The notes under the pieces: model-generated | Told to the model about the DNA's origin: nothing | The model's input: only the letters and a program-made list of their open reading frames with translations | Database searches by the model: none | Program-made: the position numbers and the translations under genes | Shown here: positions 28,433-37,197 of the stretch, in pieces | Layout: every line of letters starts with the position of its first letter | Numbering within the stretch: position 1 is the stretch's first letter | DNA from: Halpernia humi | GTDB lineage: Bacteria; Bacteroidota; Bacteroidia; Flavobacteriales; Weeksellaceae | Assembly (NCBI RefSeq): GCF_900108025.1 | Contig: NZ_FNUS01000004.1 | Location: forward strand, 222,417-286,416 | DNA: 64,000 nt | Direction of reading: 5' to 3'

Positions 28433-29206
28433 TTATATCACTAAATTCATATCAATTGAATAACCACTGTTTCGTAATTCTTTAGATAAAATTAATTTCC
28501 AATCATCATCTGTTGAAATATATACAACTCCCGAAATATCATTAGGTTTTTCAACGTTTCCTTTAACTAAGGCACACACATTTTTTCTTCCAATTTTACC
28601 TATTAGAAAACCGTGTTCAAATATGACATTTTGTCTTGCTCTCGGATTTAATTTCTTTGGTTCACCCTTTATTGCGCCAACATCACAAGGAGTATAAAGT
28701 ACAACTCCAAATCCAACATTAGAATTATCTTCTATTTTTTCAATTATGGTTTTTCCTGAACTTGCTTGCTCGTGTAATATTATTGGAGTTAAATTTAATT
28801 TCTCAATAAACCTTGCAACCTCAGTCTTTAGCAATGCATCATGTCCATGCACTATGAAAACTTTACTTAAGTCCAAGTCAGGTGTAACAATCTGTTTCTT
28901 CAATTCACCTGTTTTAGGAAGTATTCTTAAGCATGCTGTTAGTGAACTTATTATGATATCTTTTTGTTTCTCTACTTCTTCTGTATAATTTCCATCAAGG
29001 TTATTCCTTTCGAATCTCTCAAAGATTCTCCAAGGCGCGCTTTCATGCCCATAATTAGATAATATAAAATCTTCACATTCTGCAATCCACGCTTGAAACT
29101 CTGGGTTAGGTCTCGAAAAATAGCCTAGACCATTAGCATAATACCTATTATTTTCAAATGTATGACTTTTAGATTCATCAATAAGTTGCTTGATTTTTTC
29201 TTTCAT
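28433..29206 (-). CDS. TIR-like domain protein (predicted nucleotide-binding, PF10137 type)
   Basis: 257 residues. The first 110 form a helical region also seen in relatives. The TIR-like domain starts at VFIVHGHD (116-123), continues with HEQASSGKTIIEKIE (145-159) and VVLYTPCDVGA, and ends with ARQNVIFEHGFLIGKIGR (190-207), all hallmarks of the bacterial TIR-like family found in CBASS, Pycsar and related systems. Such domains cleave NAD or bind nucleotides during phage infection. No cyclase gene is next to it in the window, so it either acts with the HNH protein or alone. Confidence 0.88.
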   Translation of the reverse strand: MKEKIKQLIDESKSHTFENNRYYANGLGYFSRPNPEFQAWIAECEDFILSNYGHESAPWRIFERFERNNLDGNYTEEVEKQKDIIISSLTACLRILPKTGELKKQIVTPDLDLSKVFIVHGHDALLKTEVARFIEKLNLTPIILHEQASSGKTIIEKIEDNSNVGFGVVLYTPCDVGAIKGEPKKLNPRARQNVIFEHGFLIGKIGRKNVCALVKGNVEKPNDISGVVYISTDDDWKLILSKELRNSGYSIDMNLVI

Positions 29207-29349
29207 TAGTAATCTGCAAATTCGTTTTAAAAAATATGGTTAATTCATCCTTTGTTTTTCATCACAATTCTTTTGTTTTATTTAATTGCTAATATAATTA
29301 ATATTCTCTAAAATTTTAATCTTTTGAAAAATAGAAAATTCCGAAATTC

Positions 29350-29454
29350 TAGCCCCGATTGAAATGGAAATCCTTTTTCTTTGCGATAGCAAGAAAAAGA
29401 TTGTAATGGAAAGCGGGACCAATCCTCGAAGAAACGAAACCGTCTTGCTCCTAA
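29350..29454 (+). repeat. Structured intergenic element, copy 1
   Basis: In the 334-base gap before lemA. Order of blocks: TAGCCCCGATTG, a TGGAAATCC block, a hairpin (CTTTTTCTT..AAGAAAAAG), a GTAATGGAAAGCGGGACC block, and a tail CTTGCTCCTAA. The same order occurs at 43571-43662 (minus) and 48193-48343 (plus). The changes preserve the hairpin, as in a structured RNA or a repeat family. A further hairpin, ATTGCTT..AAGCAAT, lies near 29474-29495. Nothing else is seen in the gap. Confidence 0.6.
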
Positions 29455-29540
29455 TTTTTAAAAAAATCCAATAGATTGCTTCGCTTTGCAAGCAATGACA
29501 TGATTAAAATTTCAGTATATTTACTTCAAATATTAAAACT

Positions 29541-30095
29541 ATGATAATTCTTTTGGTAATTCTCGCATTGGCCGTGATCTTCGTTCTTTACGGCGTTTCT
29601 ATTTATAATAGATTGGTGAAACTTCGCACGATGGTGCAGGAAGCGTGGAGCAGTATGGACGTGATGCTGAAAAAACGCTACGACCTGATCCCGAATCTGG
29701 TGGAAACCGTAAAAGGTTACGCCGCACACGAAAGCGGCACTTTTGAAAGCGTGACGCGCGCCAGAACTCAGGCGATGAACGCGAACACGGTGGAAGAAAA
29801 ACAGGCGGCAGAAAAAAATCTGGGACAGGCAATGGTGAATTTAAACGCGGTTGCAGAGCAATATCCGGATCTGAAAGCGAACACGAATTTCCTTCAATTG
29901 CAAGGTGAATTGACGAATCTGGAATCTGATATTGAAAAATCCAGAAGGTATTACAACGGCACCGTTCGTGAAAATAATATTTTGGTGGATACGTTCCCTA
30001 GTAATTTTATCGCGAACATGTATAAATTTACAAAATCGCCTTTCTTTGAACTGGAAAATACGGCAGAACGCGCCGTTCCATCTGTAAAATTTTAG
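29541..30095 (+). CDS. lemA: LemA family protein
   Basis: 184 residues. One N-terminal membrane helix (MIILLVILALAVIFVLYGVS) followed by the LemA coiled-coil domain: YNRLVKLRTMVQEAWSSMDVMLKKRYDLIPNLVETVKGY is diagnostic, and KSPFFELE is near the end. The role is poorly known. The partner downstream is a DUF2207 membrane protein, a pairing often seen in bacteria. Base composition and codon choice are visibly more GC-rich than in neighbouring genes. Confidence 0.93.
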   Translation: MIILLVILALAVIFVLYGVSIYNRLVKLRTMVQEAWSSMDVMLKKRYDLIPNLVETVKGYAAHESGTFESVTRARTQAMNANTVEEKQAAEKNLGQAMVNLNAVAEQYPDLKANTNFLQLQGELTNLESDIEKSRRYYNGTVRENNILVDTFPSNFIANMYKFTKSPFFELENTAERAVPSVKF

Positions 30096-30183
30096 GTTTT
30101 TGAAATCGCCGTAATAAGTTTGTATAATTCCTATGAACTTGGGCAATTGCAATTGACCTTTGAAAAAAATTAAATAACTTCAT

Positions 30184-32082
30184 ATGAAAAGATTTCTGGG
30201 GTTTCTCTTCGTTTGCTTTTGGGCATTTTCTTTTGCGCAACAGGATTCATTAAATACTGAAGAAAGGATTATTTCTTTTCATTCTGATATTGTGGTAAAT
30301 GCAAAAGGCGGCATTCAGGTTTCTGAACATATTAAAGTTTATGCGACCGGAAATACGATACGGCGCGGGATTTTTAGAACGCTTCCGGAAACCAGAAATT
30401 TGAATAATAAAACGCAGAAAGTCCGCTATACCGATATTTCTGTAACTAAAAATGGCGAACCGGAAGATTATCATACAGAAACGAGTAACGGAAATTTGGT
30501 GATTTATGTCGGTAAAAAAGATGTTTTTTTAACGCCCGATGTTTATGATTATGTCATCAATTATTCCACAAAAAATCAAATCGGATTTTTTCCTAAATAC
30601 GATGAATTTTATTGGAACGTCAATGGACTGAACTGGGATTTCACAACTGAAAATATTTCCGCAGATATTAAGTTACCACAAGGCGCAAAAATTCTTCAAA
30701 ACTCCTGCTACACCGGAAAGTATGGCGAAAAAGGCGACGATTGTACTTTTCAAAAAATTTCGGATAATGAAATCTCTTTTTCCGCAAAAAACTTTACTTA
30801 TAATGAAGGTTTAACGGTTGCCGTGGGTTTTCAAAAAGGTATTATTCTTCCGCCACCACCGCCGACTTTTTTAGAAAAATATGGCATTTTAATCACAGCA
30901 ACTTTATTTTTAATCGGTCTGTTTTTGTATTTTTTCAGATCCTGGGACAAATACGGCAGAGATCCTGAAACACCGACGGTTTATCCGCAGTTTAGTCCGC
31001 CAAATGATTTGTCGCCTGCTTCTTTTGGGTATTTAAAAAAAGAAAGATTTGATAATAGTTTTGTGACAGCCGGCGTGGTAAATTTAGCCATAAAAGGTTT
31101 TCTAAAAATTACCGAAAATGAAGACGGCGGTGTTTTTGGACTTTTTAAACAAAAAAAATACACGCTCACAAAAATTAAGGAAAGTGAGGAAAGTTTGCCC
31201 GCAGAAGAACAGCAAATTTTGGAAAAATTATTTAGAGAAAGCGATGTCGTTACTTTAGATAACACTTATGACAGCAATATCGAAAAGATGGTAAAATCTG
31301 TGAGTGCAAGTCTTTCTTTCGCGCACGATGCTTTTATTAACAAGGGAAATAATCAGAATAAGTTGATTCTTCCGGCACTTGCGGTTTTGGCTTTTTATGG
31401 TTTGGGTTTAATGGTCAGCTATTTTCTCGATCCAGATTCTGGTAAGGTGGTTTTAGGTGGCGTTATTTTCGTGGTTTTAATGGTGGTATTTTTCATCGTT
31501 CAGTTTTTTGGGAAATTTAAATTTTCCTTTAAACTGTTTTGGTTTGTGCCGTTTGCTTTCTTTTTTCTTTCCGGTTTGGGTTTAAAAGTGGGTTTGACTT
31601 CTTTAGATGATCAGAATTTTAATTATTGCTACATCTTTTTGATGGTCGCTTTTTCGGGTTTAATTATTTACAGTTATCTCATCCGCCAGCCAACAGTGGA
31701 AAAATTAACGCAGAAATCCTTGATCGACGGTTTTGAAATGTATTTAAGCGCTGCAGAAAATGAGGTGATGAAATTTCACAATCCACCACAAATGACACCC
31801 GAAATTTTTGAAAAATATCTGCCTTTTGCAATGGTTTTAGGCGTGGATGATATTTGGGGCAAAAAATTTGAAAGCATGCTACAATCGATGAATACGCCGT
31901 ATCAAAATAATTGGTACATCGGAGGAAGTTTTCAGAATATGGCTTTTGCAAATTCTTTTAGCAGCAGTATGACGAATTCTTTAAGCAGCGCAGCAACGCC
32001 TCCTTCAAGTTCGGGAAGTGGTTCCGGCGGCGGCGGATTTTCCGGCGGCGGTGGTGGCGGCGGCGGCGGCGGCGGTTGGTAG
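30184..32082 (+). CDS. DUF2207 membrane protein
   Basis: 632 residues. Signal peptide (MKRFLGFLFVCFWAFSFAQ), a DUF2207 extracytoplasmic domain (ERIISFHSDIVVNAKGGIQVSEHIKV), a membrane helix near residues 237-252, a cytoplasmic part with DPETPTVYPQFSPP, and further helices around residues 395-500. It ends in a Ser/Gly-rich tail, almost pure glycine, finishing in Trp. This C-terminal glycine tail is typical of the family. It follows lemA after 88 bases. Molecular function is not established. Confidence 0.9.
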   Translation: MKRFLGFLFVCFWAFSFAQQDSLNTEERIISFHSDIVVNAKGGIQVSEHIKVYATGNTIRRGIFRTLPETRNLNNKTQKVRYTDISVTKNGEPEDYHTETSNGNLVIYVGKKDVFLTPDVYDYVINYSTKNQIGFFPKYDEFYWNVNGLNWDFTTENISADIKLPQGAKILQNSCYTGKYGEKGDDCTFQKISDNEISFSAKNFTYNEGLTVAVGFQKGIILPPPPPTFLEKYGILITATLFLIGLFLYFFRSWDKYGRDPETPTVYPQFSPPNDLSPASFGYLKKERFDNSFVTAGVVNLAIKGFLKITENEDGGVFGLFKQKKYTLTKIKESEESLPAEEQQILEKLFRESDVVTLDNTYDSNIEKMVKSVSASLSFAHDAFINKGNNQNKLILPALAVLAFYGLGLMVSYFLDPDSGKVVLGGVIFVVLMVVFFIVQFFGKFKFSFKLFWFVPFAFFFLSGLGLKVGLTSLDDQNFNYCYIFLMVAFSGLIIYSYLIRQPTVEKLTQKSLIDGFEMYLSAAENEVMKFHNPPQMTPEIFEKYLPFAMVLGVDDIWGKKFESMLQSMNTPYQNNWYIGGSFQNMAFANSFSSSMTNSLSSAATPPSSSGSGSGGGGFSGGGGGGGGGGGW

Positions 32083-32115
32083 AAAATTAAAACTAAATTT
32101 AATAATAGTTCTGCT

Positions 32116-32766
32116 TTGTTTTTAGATTTTTTCTTTCCAGACAGATGTTTAGGTTGCAACAACATTATCGCAGCAAATATTTTTGTTTGTGAAATTTGTA
32201 AAAATCAAATCGATTTTTGTAATAATAAATTTGAAGATGAAAATGTCTTGAAAGAGCAATGCAAAACTATTTTCCCCATTGAAAACGCTTTCGCATTAAT
32301 GAGGTTTCAGAAAGAAGGGCTTTCACGAGAGTTAATTCATAATTTAAAATATAATAAAAGGAAAAATTTAGGAAAATTATTCGCCAAATGGACGATTGAA
32401 AGGCTAAGTTTTGATAAAAAACCAGATTTGCTGATTTCCGTTCCGCTTCATCCAAAAAAAGAAAAAGAGCGCGGTTACAACCAACTACATCTTTTTACGG
32501 AAACAATATCAGAATTTTACAACATTCCTTTCGACCATCAAATTATTAAAAGAAATTACTATGCAAAAGCGCAGGCTTTAAAAGATAAAGAAAACCGTGA
32601 AAAATCAGCCGATTTATTTTCTCTTCAAAAACCAATTTCTGGCAAACACGTTTTGATAATTGATGACGTTTTTACCACTGGAAATACAATGAGCGCGATG
32701 GCTTGGGAAATTTTAAAGAATAAAAATAATAAAGTGAGCGTTTTGGTGATGGAGCAAGATTATTAA
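32116..32766 (+). CDS. ComF family phosphoribosyltransferase-like protein
   Basis: 216 residues. A zinc ribbon (CLGCNNII, then CEICKNQI) is followed by a phosphoribosyltransferase-type domain with KKEKERGYNQLHLF and the PRPP loop VLIIDDVFTTGNTM. ComF proteins act in the cytoplasm in DNA uptake for transformation or in DNA repair. No ATG precedes the zinc ribbon in frame, so the start appears to be TTG at 32116, 33 bases after the DUF2207 stop codon. The 260-base gap after it shows no clear feature. Confidence 0.88.
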   Translation: MFLDFFFPDRCLGCNNIIAANIFVCEICKNQIDFCNNKFEDENVLKEQCKTIFPIENAFALMRFQKEGLSRELIHNLKYNKRKNLGKLFAKWTIERLSFDKKPDLLISVPLHPKKEKERGYNQLHLFTETISEFYNIPFDHQIIKRNYYAKAQALKDKENREKSADLFSLQKPISGKHVLIIDDVFTTGNTMSAMAWEILKNKNNKVSVLVMEQDY

Positions 32767-33026
32767 ATCGCTAGAACTAAAAAATGTTAAAAATATTTTT
32801 TAACCACAAACTTGTCTGCGGATAGGCAGGAGGAATAAAAGCGAAATGAGCAATTTTGAATTCTAAAGTGTAAGAAGGCGAAATGTCTATCACTATTATT
32901 TTGCAAGATTTTGGATTATTTAGAAAATCAGATTTTCTTTTGCTTCTTTTGTGATAATTTCTTTTGTGATATACTAAACAATTTTAATTAAAAAAATCTA
33001 CAACCTAAATTACTATATTTGCACTT

Positions 33027-33668
33027 ATGGAATACAATACGGAACGATCGCACTTAAATATGCCAGAATATGGCAGAATTGTGCAGGCTTTGGTCGAACG
33101 CTGCAAAATACTCGAGACAAAAGAAGAGCGAAATGAAATGGCAGTGGCGATAGTAGATTTTATGGGACAAAGAAACCCACAACTTCGCGACGAAGAAAAT
33201 TATAAACACAAACTTTGGGATCACCTTTTTATTTTGGCAGGTTACGATTTAGATGTAGATTCTCCTTACAAAATTACGACTCAAGAAGAATTGCAGAGCA
33301 AACCAAAACCAATGGAATACCCCAAATTGCAAGGCGATTTTAAATTTTATGGTAAAAGCATTTTGCAGTTAATTGAAAAAGCAATTGAGTTAGAGGCAGG
33401 CGAAGAAAAAGAAGCATTGATAGAGGTTATTGCAAATAATATGAAAAAATCCTACAATGTTTATAACAAAGAACACGTGCACGACGATGTTATTTTTCGC
33501 CATTTAAAAGAACTTTCAGAAAACAGATTAGATCTTACAAACATTGAAAGTTTAGATAAAAGTAAAATTTATTACGCTACCAATAAAAACAATAAAAATA
33601 GCCGATATAACAATAACAACAATCAAAATAAGCGAAGAAATTTTAAATCTAAAAATAATAGAAACTAA
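33027..33668 (+). CDS. DUF4290 domain protein
   Basis: 213 residues of a family restricted to Bacteroidota: MEYNTERSHLNMPEYGRIVQ and MGQRNPQLRD are its hallmark. The last 28 residues are Asn/Lys/Arg-rich low complexity, which could bind nucleic acid. Its stop codon overlaps the murA start by one base (TAATG), so the two are translationally linked. A TATATTTG box ends five bases before the ATG, hinting at a leaderless message. Function unknown. Confidence 0.9.
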   Translation: MEYNTERSHLNMPEYGRIVQALVERCKILETKEERNEMAVAIVDFMGQRNPQLRDEENYKHKLWDHLFILAGYDLDVDSPYKITTQEELQSKPKPMEYPKLQGDFKFYGKSILQLIEKAIELEAGEEKEALIEVIANNMKKSYNVYNKEHVHDDVIFRHLKELSENRLDLTNIESLDKSKIYYATNKNNKNSRYNNNNNQNKRRNFKSKNNRN

Positions 33669-34975
33669 TGAGTGGAGCCTTCCAAATAAGAGGTGGGAAA
33701 CAATTGCACGGCGAAATTACGCCTCAAGGTGCAAAAAATGAAGCCTTACAAATTCTTTGCGCAGTTTTATTAACGGATGAAGAAGTTAGAATTACCAATA
33801 TTCCAGATATTCAAGACGTAAATCGTTTAATAGAAATTCTTGGAGATTTCGGTGTTAAAGTAACTAAAAATGGTCACGGTGATTTTACTTTTAAAGCAGA
33901 TGAAATTAATTTTGACTACATAAAATCAAAAGAATTTAAAAAAGATGGCGCAAGACTTCGCGGCTCAATAATGCTATTGGGTCCTATGTTAGCAAGATTT
34001 GGCGAAGCCTACATGCCAACACCGGGTGGTGATAAAATTGGCAGACGCCGATTAGATACGCATTTCCAAGGTTTTGTAGAATTAGGTGCCGAATTTCATT
34101 ATGATGAAAACGAATATTTTTACACTTTAAAAGCAAAAGAACTTCGTGGAAAATTTATTTTGCTCGAAGAAGCATCTGTCACAGGAACGGCAAACATTGT
34201 GATGGCAGCAGTTTTAGCGAAAGGAAAAACAAGAATTTACAACGCCGCTTGCGAACCCTATTTGCAGCAACTCTGCAAAATGCTCAATAGAATGGGCGCG
34301 CAAATTTCGGGCATCGGTTCTAATTTATTAACAATTGAAGGCGTAACACATTTGCACGGAACAACACACAAAATGCTTCCAGATATGGTAGAAATCGGCT
34401 CTTGGATTGGCCTTGCAGCGATGACAAAATCTGATATTGTGATAAAAAATGTTCACTATAACGAACTTGGCGTTATTCCAAATACATTCAGAAAACTTGG
34501 AATTACTTTAGAAAAAAGCGGTGAAGATATTCATGTCCCGGCGCAAGAGCATTATAAAATTCAAAAATTTATTGACGGTTCTATTTTAACCATTTCAGAT
34601 GCGCCATGGCCAGGTTTTACGCCAGATTTATTGTCTATAATTTTGGTCGTTGCAACCCAAGCGAAAGGAACACTCTTAGTTCATCAGAAGATGTTTGAAT
34701 CGCGCTTATTTTTCGTCGATCGCTTAATAGATATGGGCGCACAAATTATTTTATGCGATCCGCATCGCGCCACAGTTGTTGGTTTAAACCACGAATCGCC
34801 TTTGCGCGGAACTTCTATGGTTTCACCTGATATTCGTGCAGGAAACGCTTTGCTTATTGCGGCACTTTCTGCAGAAGGAAAATCCACAATTCATAACATA
34901 GAACAAATCGACCGCGGTTATGAAAATATCGACGGCCGTTTAAAAGCACTTGGTGCAGATATTATTAGAATTTAA
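33668..34975 (+). CDS. murA: UDP-N-acetylglucosamine 1-carboxyvinyltransferase
   Basis: First committed step of peptidoglycan synthesis: adds enolpyruvate from PEP to UDP-GlcNAc. 435 residues with the two-domain EPSP-synthase-like fold; conserved stretches include GAKNEAL, RLRGSIMLLGPMLARFGEA and APWPGFTPDLLS. The active-site loop reads PTPGGDKIGRRRLDTH with Asp122 where E. coli MurA has Cys115. The same Cys-to-Asp change in Mycobacterium and Chlamydia MurA gives fosfomycin insensitivity. The start codon overlaps the DUF4290 stop. Confidence 0.96.
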   Translation: MSGAFQIRGGKQLHGEITPQGAKNEALQILCAVLLTDEEVRITNIPDIQDVNRLIEILGDFGVKVTKNGHGDFTFKADEINFDYIKSKEFKKDGARLRGSIMLLGPMLARFGEAYMPTPGGDKIGRRRLDTHFQGFVELGAEFHYDENEYFYTLKAKELRGKFILLEEASVTGTANIVMAAVLAKGKTRIYNAACEPYLQQLCKMLNRMGAQISGIGSNLLTIEGVTHLHGTTHKMLPDMVEIGSWIGLAAMTKSDIVIKNVHYNELGVIPNTFRKLGITLEKSGEDIHVPAQEHYKIQKFIDGSILTISDAPWPGFTPDLLSIILVVATQAKGTLLVHQKMFESRLFFVDRLIDMGAQIILCDPHRATVVGLNHESPLRGTSMVSPDIRAGNALLIAALSAEGKSTIHNIEQIDRGYENIDGRLKALGADIIRI

Positions 34976-34999
34976 TATTTTAATTAAATTTATCTAAAA

Positions 35000-35029
35000 A
35001 TCTTTCCTTTGTTGAAAGATTTTTTTTTG
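35000..35029 (+). terminator. Terminator of the DUF4290-murA unit
   Basis: Stem AATCTTTC and GAAAGATT followed by a run of T, 25 bases after the murA stop codon. Confidence 0.8.
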
Positions 35030-35172
35030 ATTTTTGTAATTATTTTCAATAATTACATTGATAGCAAAAAACCATTGCGAAAACCATTGCGAGCATTGCG
35101 TGGCAATAATTCAGTTTTGCGTGAAAACTCCACAAATCTTTCCGTGAACAATTTTTCCTTTATCTTTGCAAA

Positions 35173-35619
35173 ATGATACGAATCACAAAAATTTTCACTT
35201 TCGAAACCGCCCATATTCTCTATGGTTATGACGGGAAATGCAAAAATATGCACGGCCATTCTTACAAACTTTTCGTCACTGTAAAAGGAAATCCTATCAA
35301 TGATTTAGATCATTCTAAAAACGGAATGGTGATGGATTTTGGGGATTTAAAAAAAATTGTCAATTCTCAAATCGTTAATGAATGGGATCATGCAGTGATG
35401 CTAAATGCCAATTCTCCACACAAAGGATTGGGACAAAATTTAGAAAAGGAAGGACATAAAGTAATTTATTGCGATTTTCAACCGACTTGTGAAAACATGC
35501 TTTATGAAATTGCAAAAAAAATTAAAAATAAATTGCCTTTAGAAATTCAATTGGCTTATTTAAAGTTGCACGAAACTGAAAATTCTTTCGGCGAGTGGTT
35601 TGCAGAAGATCAGGTTTAA
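35173..35619 (+). CDS. queD: 6-carboxytetrahydropterin synthase QueD family
   Basis: 148 residues. Zinc-binding histidines in FETAHIL and MHGHSYKLFV, plus HAVMLN and a terminal ETENSFGEW, match QueD and pyruvoyl-tetrahydropterin synthase. It converts dihydroneopterin triphosphate to carboxytetrahydropterin for queuosine synthesis. A TATCTTTG box ends four bases before the ATG, so the message may have no leader. Confidence 0.88.
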   Translation: MIRITKIFTFETAHILYGYDGKCKNMHGHSYKLFVTVKGNPINDLDHSKNGMVMDFGDLKKIVNSQIVNEWDHAVMLNANSPHKGLGQNLEKEGHKVIYCDFQPTCENMLYEIAKKIKNKLPLEIQLAYLKLHETENSFGEWFAEDQV

Positions 35620-35729
35620 TTTGAAAATTTGTAAATGAGATAATTTTTAAATTAAACAATTTATAAATATTAAAGCCATTTGAAACAATTTCAAACCACT
35701 TAAAACGATTCTAAATACGTAATAAGTCA

Positions 35730-36512
35730 ATGACAAAAATCCATTTACAAAAAAATAAAAAAATATATTTCGCCTCTGATCAACATTTTGGTGCGCCAAA
35801 TCCTGCGAGCAGCAAAATCCGAGAAAATAAATTTATTTCTTGGCTAGATGAAATTAAAAATGATGCACAAGTTTTGTTTTTAATGGGCGATTTATTTGAT
35901 TTTTGGCACGAATGGAAACACGTTATTCCCAAAGGTTTTGTGCGCGTTTTAGGAAAATTAGCCGAAATAAAAGACGCCGGAATCGAGATTTATTTTTTTG
36001 TAGGAAATCACGATTTATGGATGAAAGATTATTTGGAACAAGAAATTGGTGCCACAATCTTTTTCGAAAAACAATATTTCGAAATCAACGAAAAAAACTT
36101 TCTTTTGGCGCATGGCGATGGACTTGGACCTGGTGATAAAGGTTATAAAAGAATGAAAAAAGTTTTCACAAATCCTTTTGCGCAATGGATTTTTCGGTGG
36201 TTGCATCCAGATATTGCGATGAAAATTGCGATTTATCTTTCCACTAAAAACAAAATGATTTCTGGCGATGAAGACAAAGCGTTTTTAGGCGAAGACAAAG
36301 AATTTTTAATTCTTTATTCAAAAGAAAAACTCAAAACTGAAAAAATTGATTTCTTTATTTACGGGCATCGTCATCTTCCAATGGTTCTTGATTTAGATAC
36401 TTCGACTTCGCTCAGCACGACAAAAGCCAAATACATCAATCTCGGCGACTGGATTTCTTATTTTACGTATGGTAAATTTGATGGCGAGAGTTTTGAACTA
36501 AAAAGTTATTAA
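35730..36512 (+). CDS. lpxH: UDP-2,3-diacylglucosamine diphosphatase, calcineurin-like
   Basis: 260 residues of a metallophosphoesterase. Motifs in order: FASDQHFG, MGDLFDFWHEW, FVGNHDLWM, LAHGDG and a late YGHRHLP. The DFW and GNHD spacing fits LpxH, which makes lipid X in lipid A synthesis. It is followed only two bases later by a Y1 transposase gene, an unusual junction. Confidence 0.85.
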   Translation: MTKIHLQKNKKIYFASDQHFGAPNPASSKIRENKFISWLDEIKNDAQVLFLMGDLFDFWHEWKHVIPKGFVRVLGKLAEIKDAGIEIYFFVGNHDLWMKDYLEQEIGATIFFEKQYFEINEKNFLLAHGDGLGPGDKGYKRMKKVFTNPFAQWIFRWLHPDIAMKIAIYLSTKNKMISGDEDKAFLGEDKEFLILYSKEKLKTEKIDFFIYGHRHLPMVLDLDTSTSLSTTKAKYINLGDWISYFTYGKFDGESFELKSY

Positions 36513-36514
36513 TA

Positions 36515-36979
36515 ATGGCTTCCGGTACTTATTCGCAAATTTATATTCAACTGATTTTCGTGGTTAAAAACCGGGAAAATCTTTTAAATAAAGAATGGCG
36601 AGAAGAAGTTTTCAAATATATGAGCGGAATTGTCACGGCAAAAGGACAAAAAAGTATTATCATAAATGGTGTAGAAGATCATGTTCATCTCTTTATTGGT
36701 TTAAAACCAAGTATGAAACTTTCCGATTTGGTAAGAGACATTAAAAACAACACTACCAATTTCATAAACGAAAAGAAATTTTTGAAAACTAAATTTTCAT
36801 GGCAACTTGGTTTTGCTGCATTTTCCTATTCACAATCGCATATTGATAATGTTTATCAATACATTTTGAAACAGGAAGAACATCATAAAAAGAAAAGTTT
36901 TAAAAGCGAATATATTCAACTTTTAGAAAAATTTAATATTGATTTTAAAGAAGAATATTTGTTTGATTTCCTAGAATAA
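36515..36979 (+). mobile_element. Y1-type transposase, IS200/REP-associated family
   Basis: 154 residues. It shows the HUH motif HVHLFI (His56 and His58) and the catalytic tyrosine region VYQYILKQEEHH (Tyr114 or Tyr116), typical of single-strand Y1 transposases and of REP-associated tyrosine transposases. It begins two bases after the lpxH stop codon. Four small hairpins follow it (36984-37185), the arrangement expected if it mobilises or is mobilised with REP-like sequences. It appears intact. Confidence 0.9.
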
Positions 36980-36983
36980 TTTC

Positions 36984-37185
36984 ACTGCTTCGCAGTTTTT
37001 TTAATGTAGTTTATGATTATTACAAAAATGACACTGCTTCGCAGTTCTGGTTAAGATTTTGGTAAAATATAACAATATTATTAGTTGGAAGTTTTTATTT
37101 AAAATATTTTTTAGAATTTGTAATTCCGAAGGAATGCTGTTATTATAACTAAAGTCTAAAGCAAAAATGTGAACACCGAAGGTGT
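36984..37185. repeat. Cluster of four 5-base-stem hairpins beside the transposase
   Basis: ACTGC-TTC-GCAGT at 36984-36996 and again at 37033-37045, ATTCC-GAA-GGAAT at 37123-37135, and ACACC-GAA-GGTGT at 37173-37185. All have 5-base stems and a TTC or GAA triloop, set between the transposase and the LuxE-like gene. This resembles REP clusters. Confidence 0.75.
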
Positions 37186-37197
37186 GAAATAATTAAA

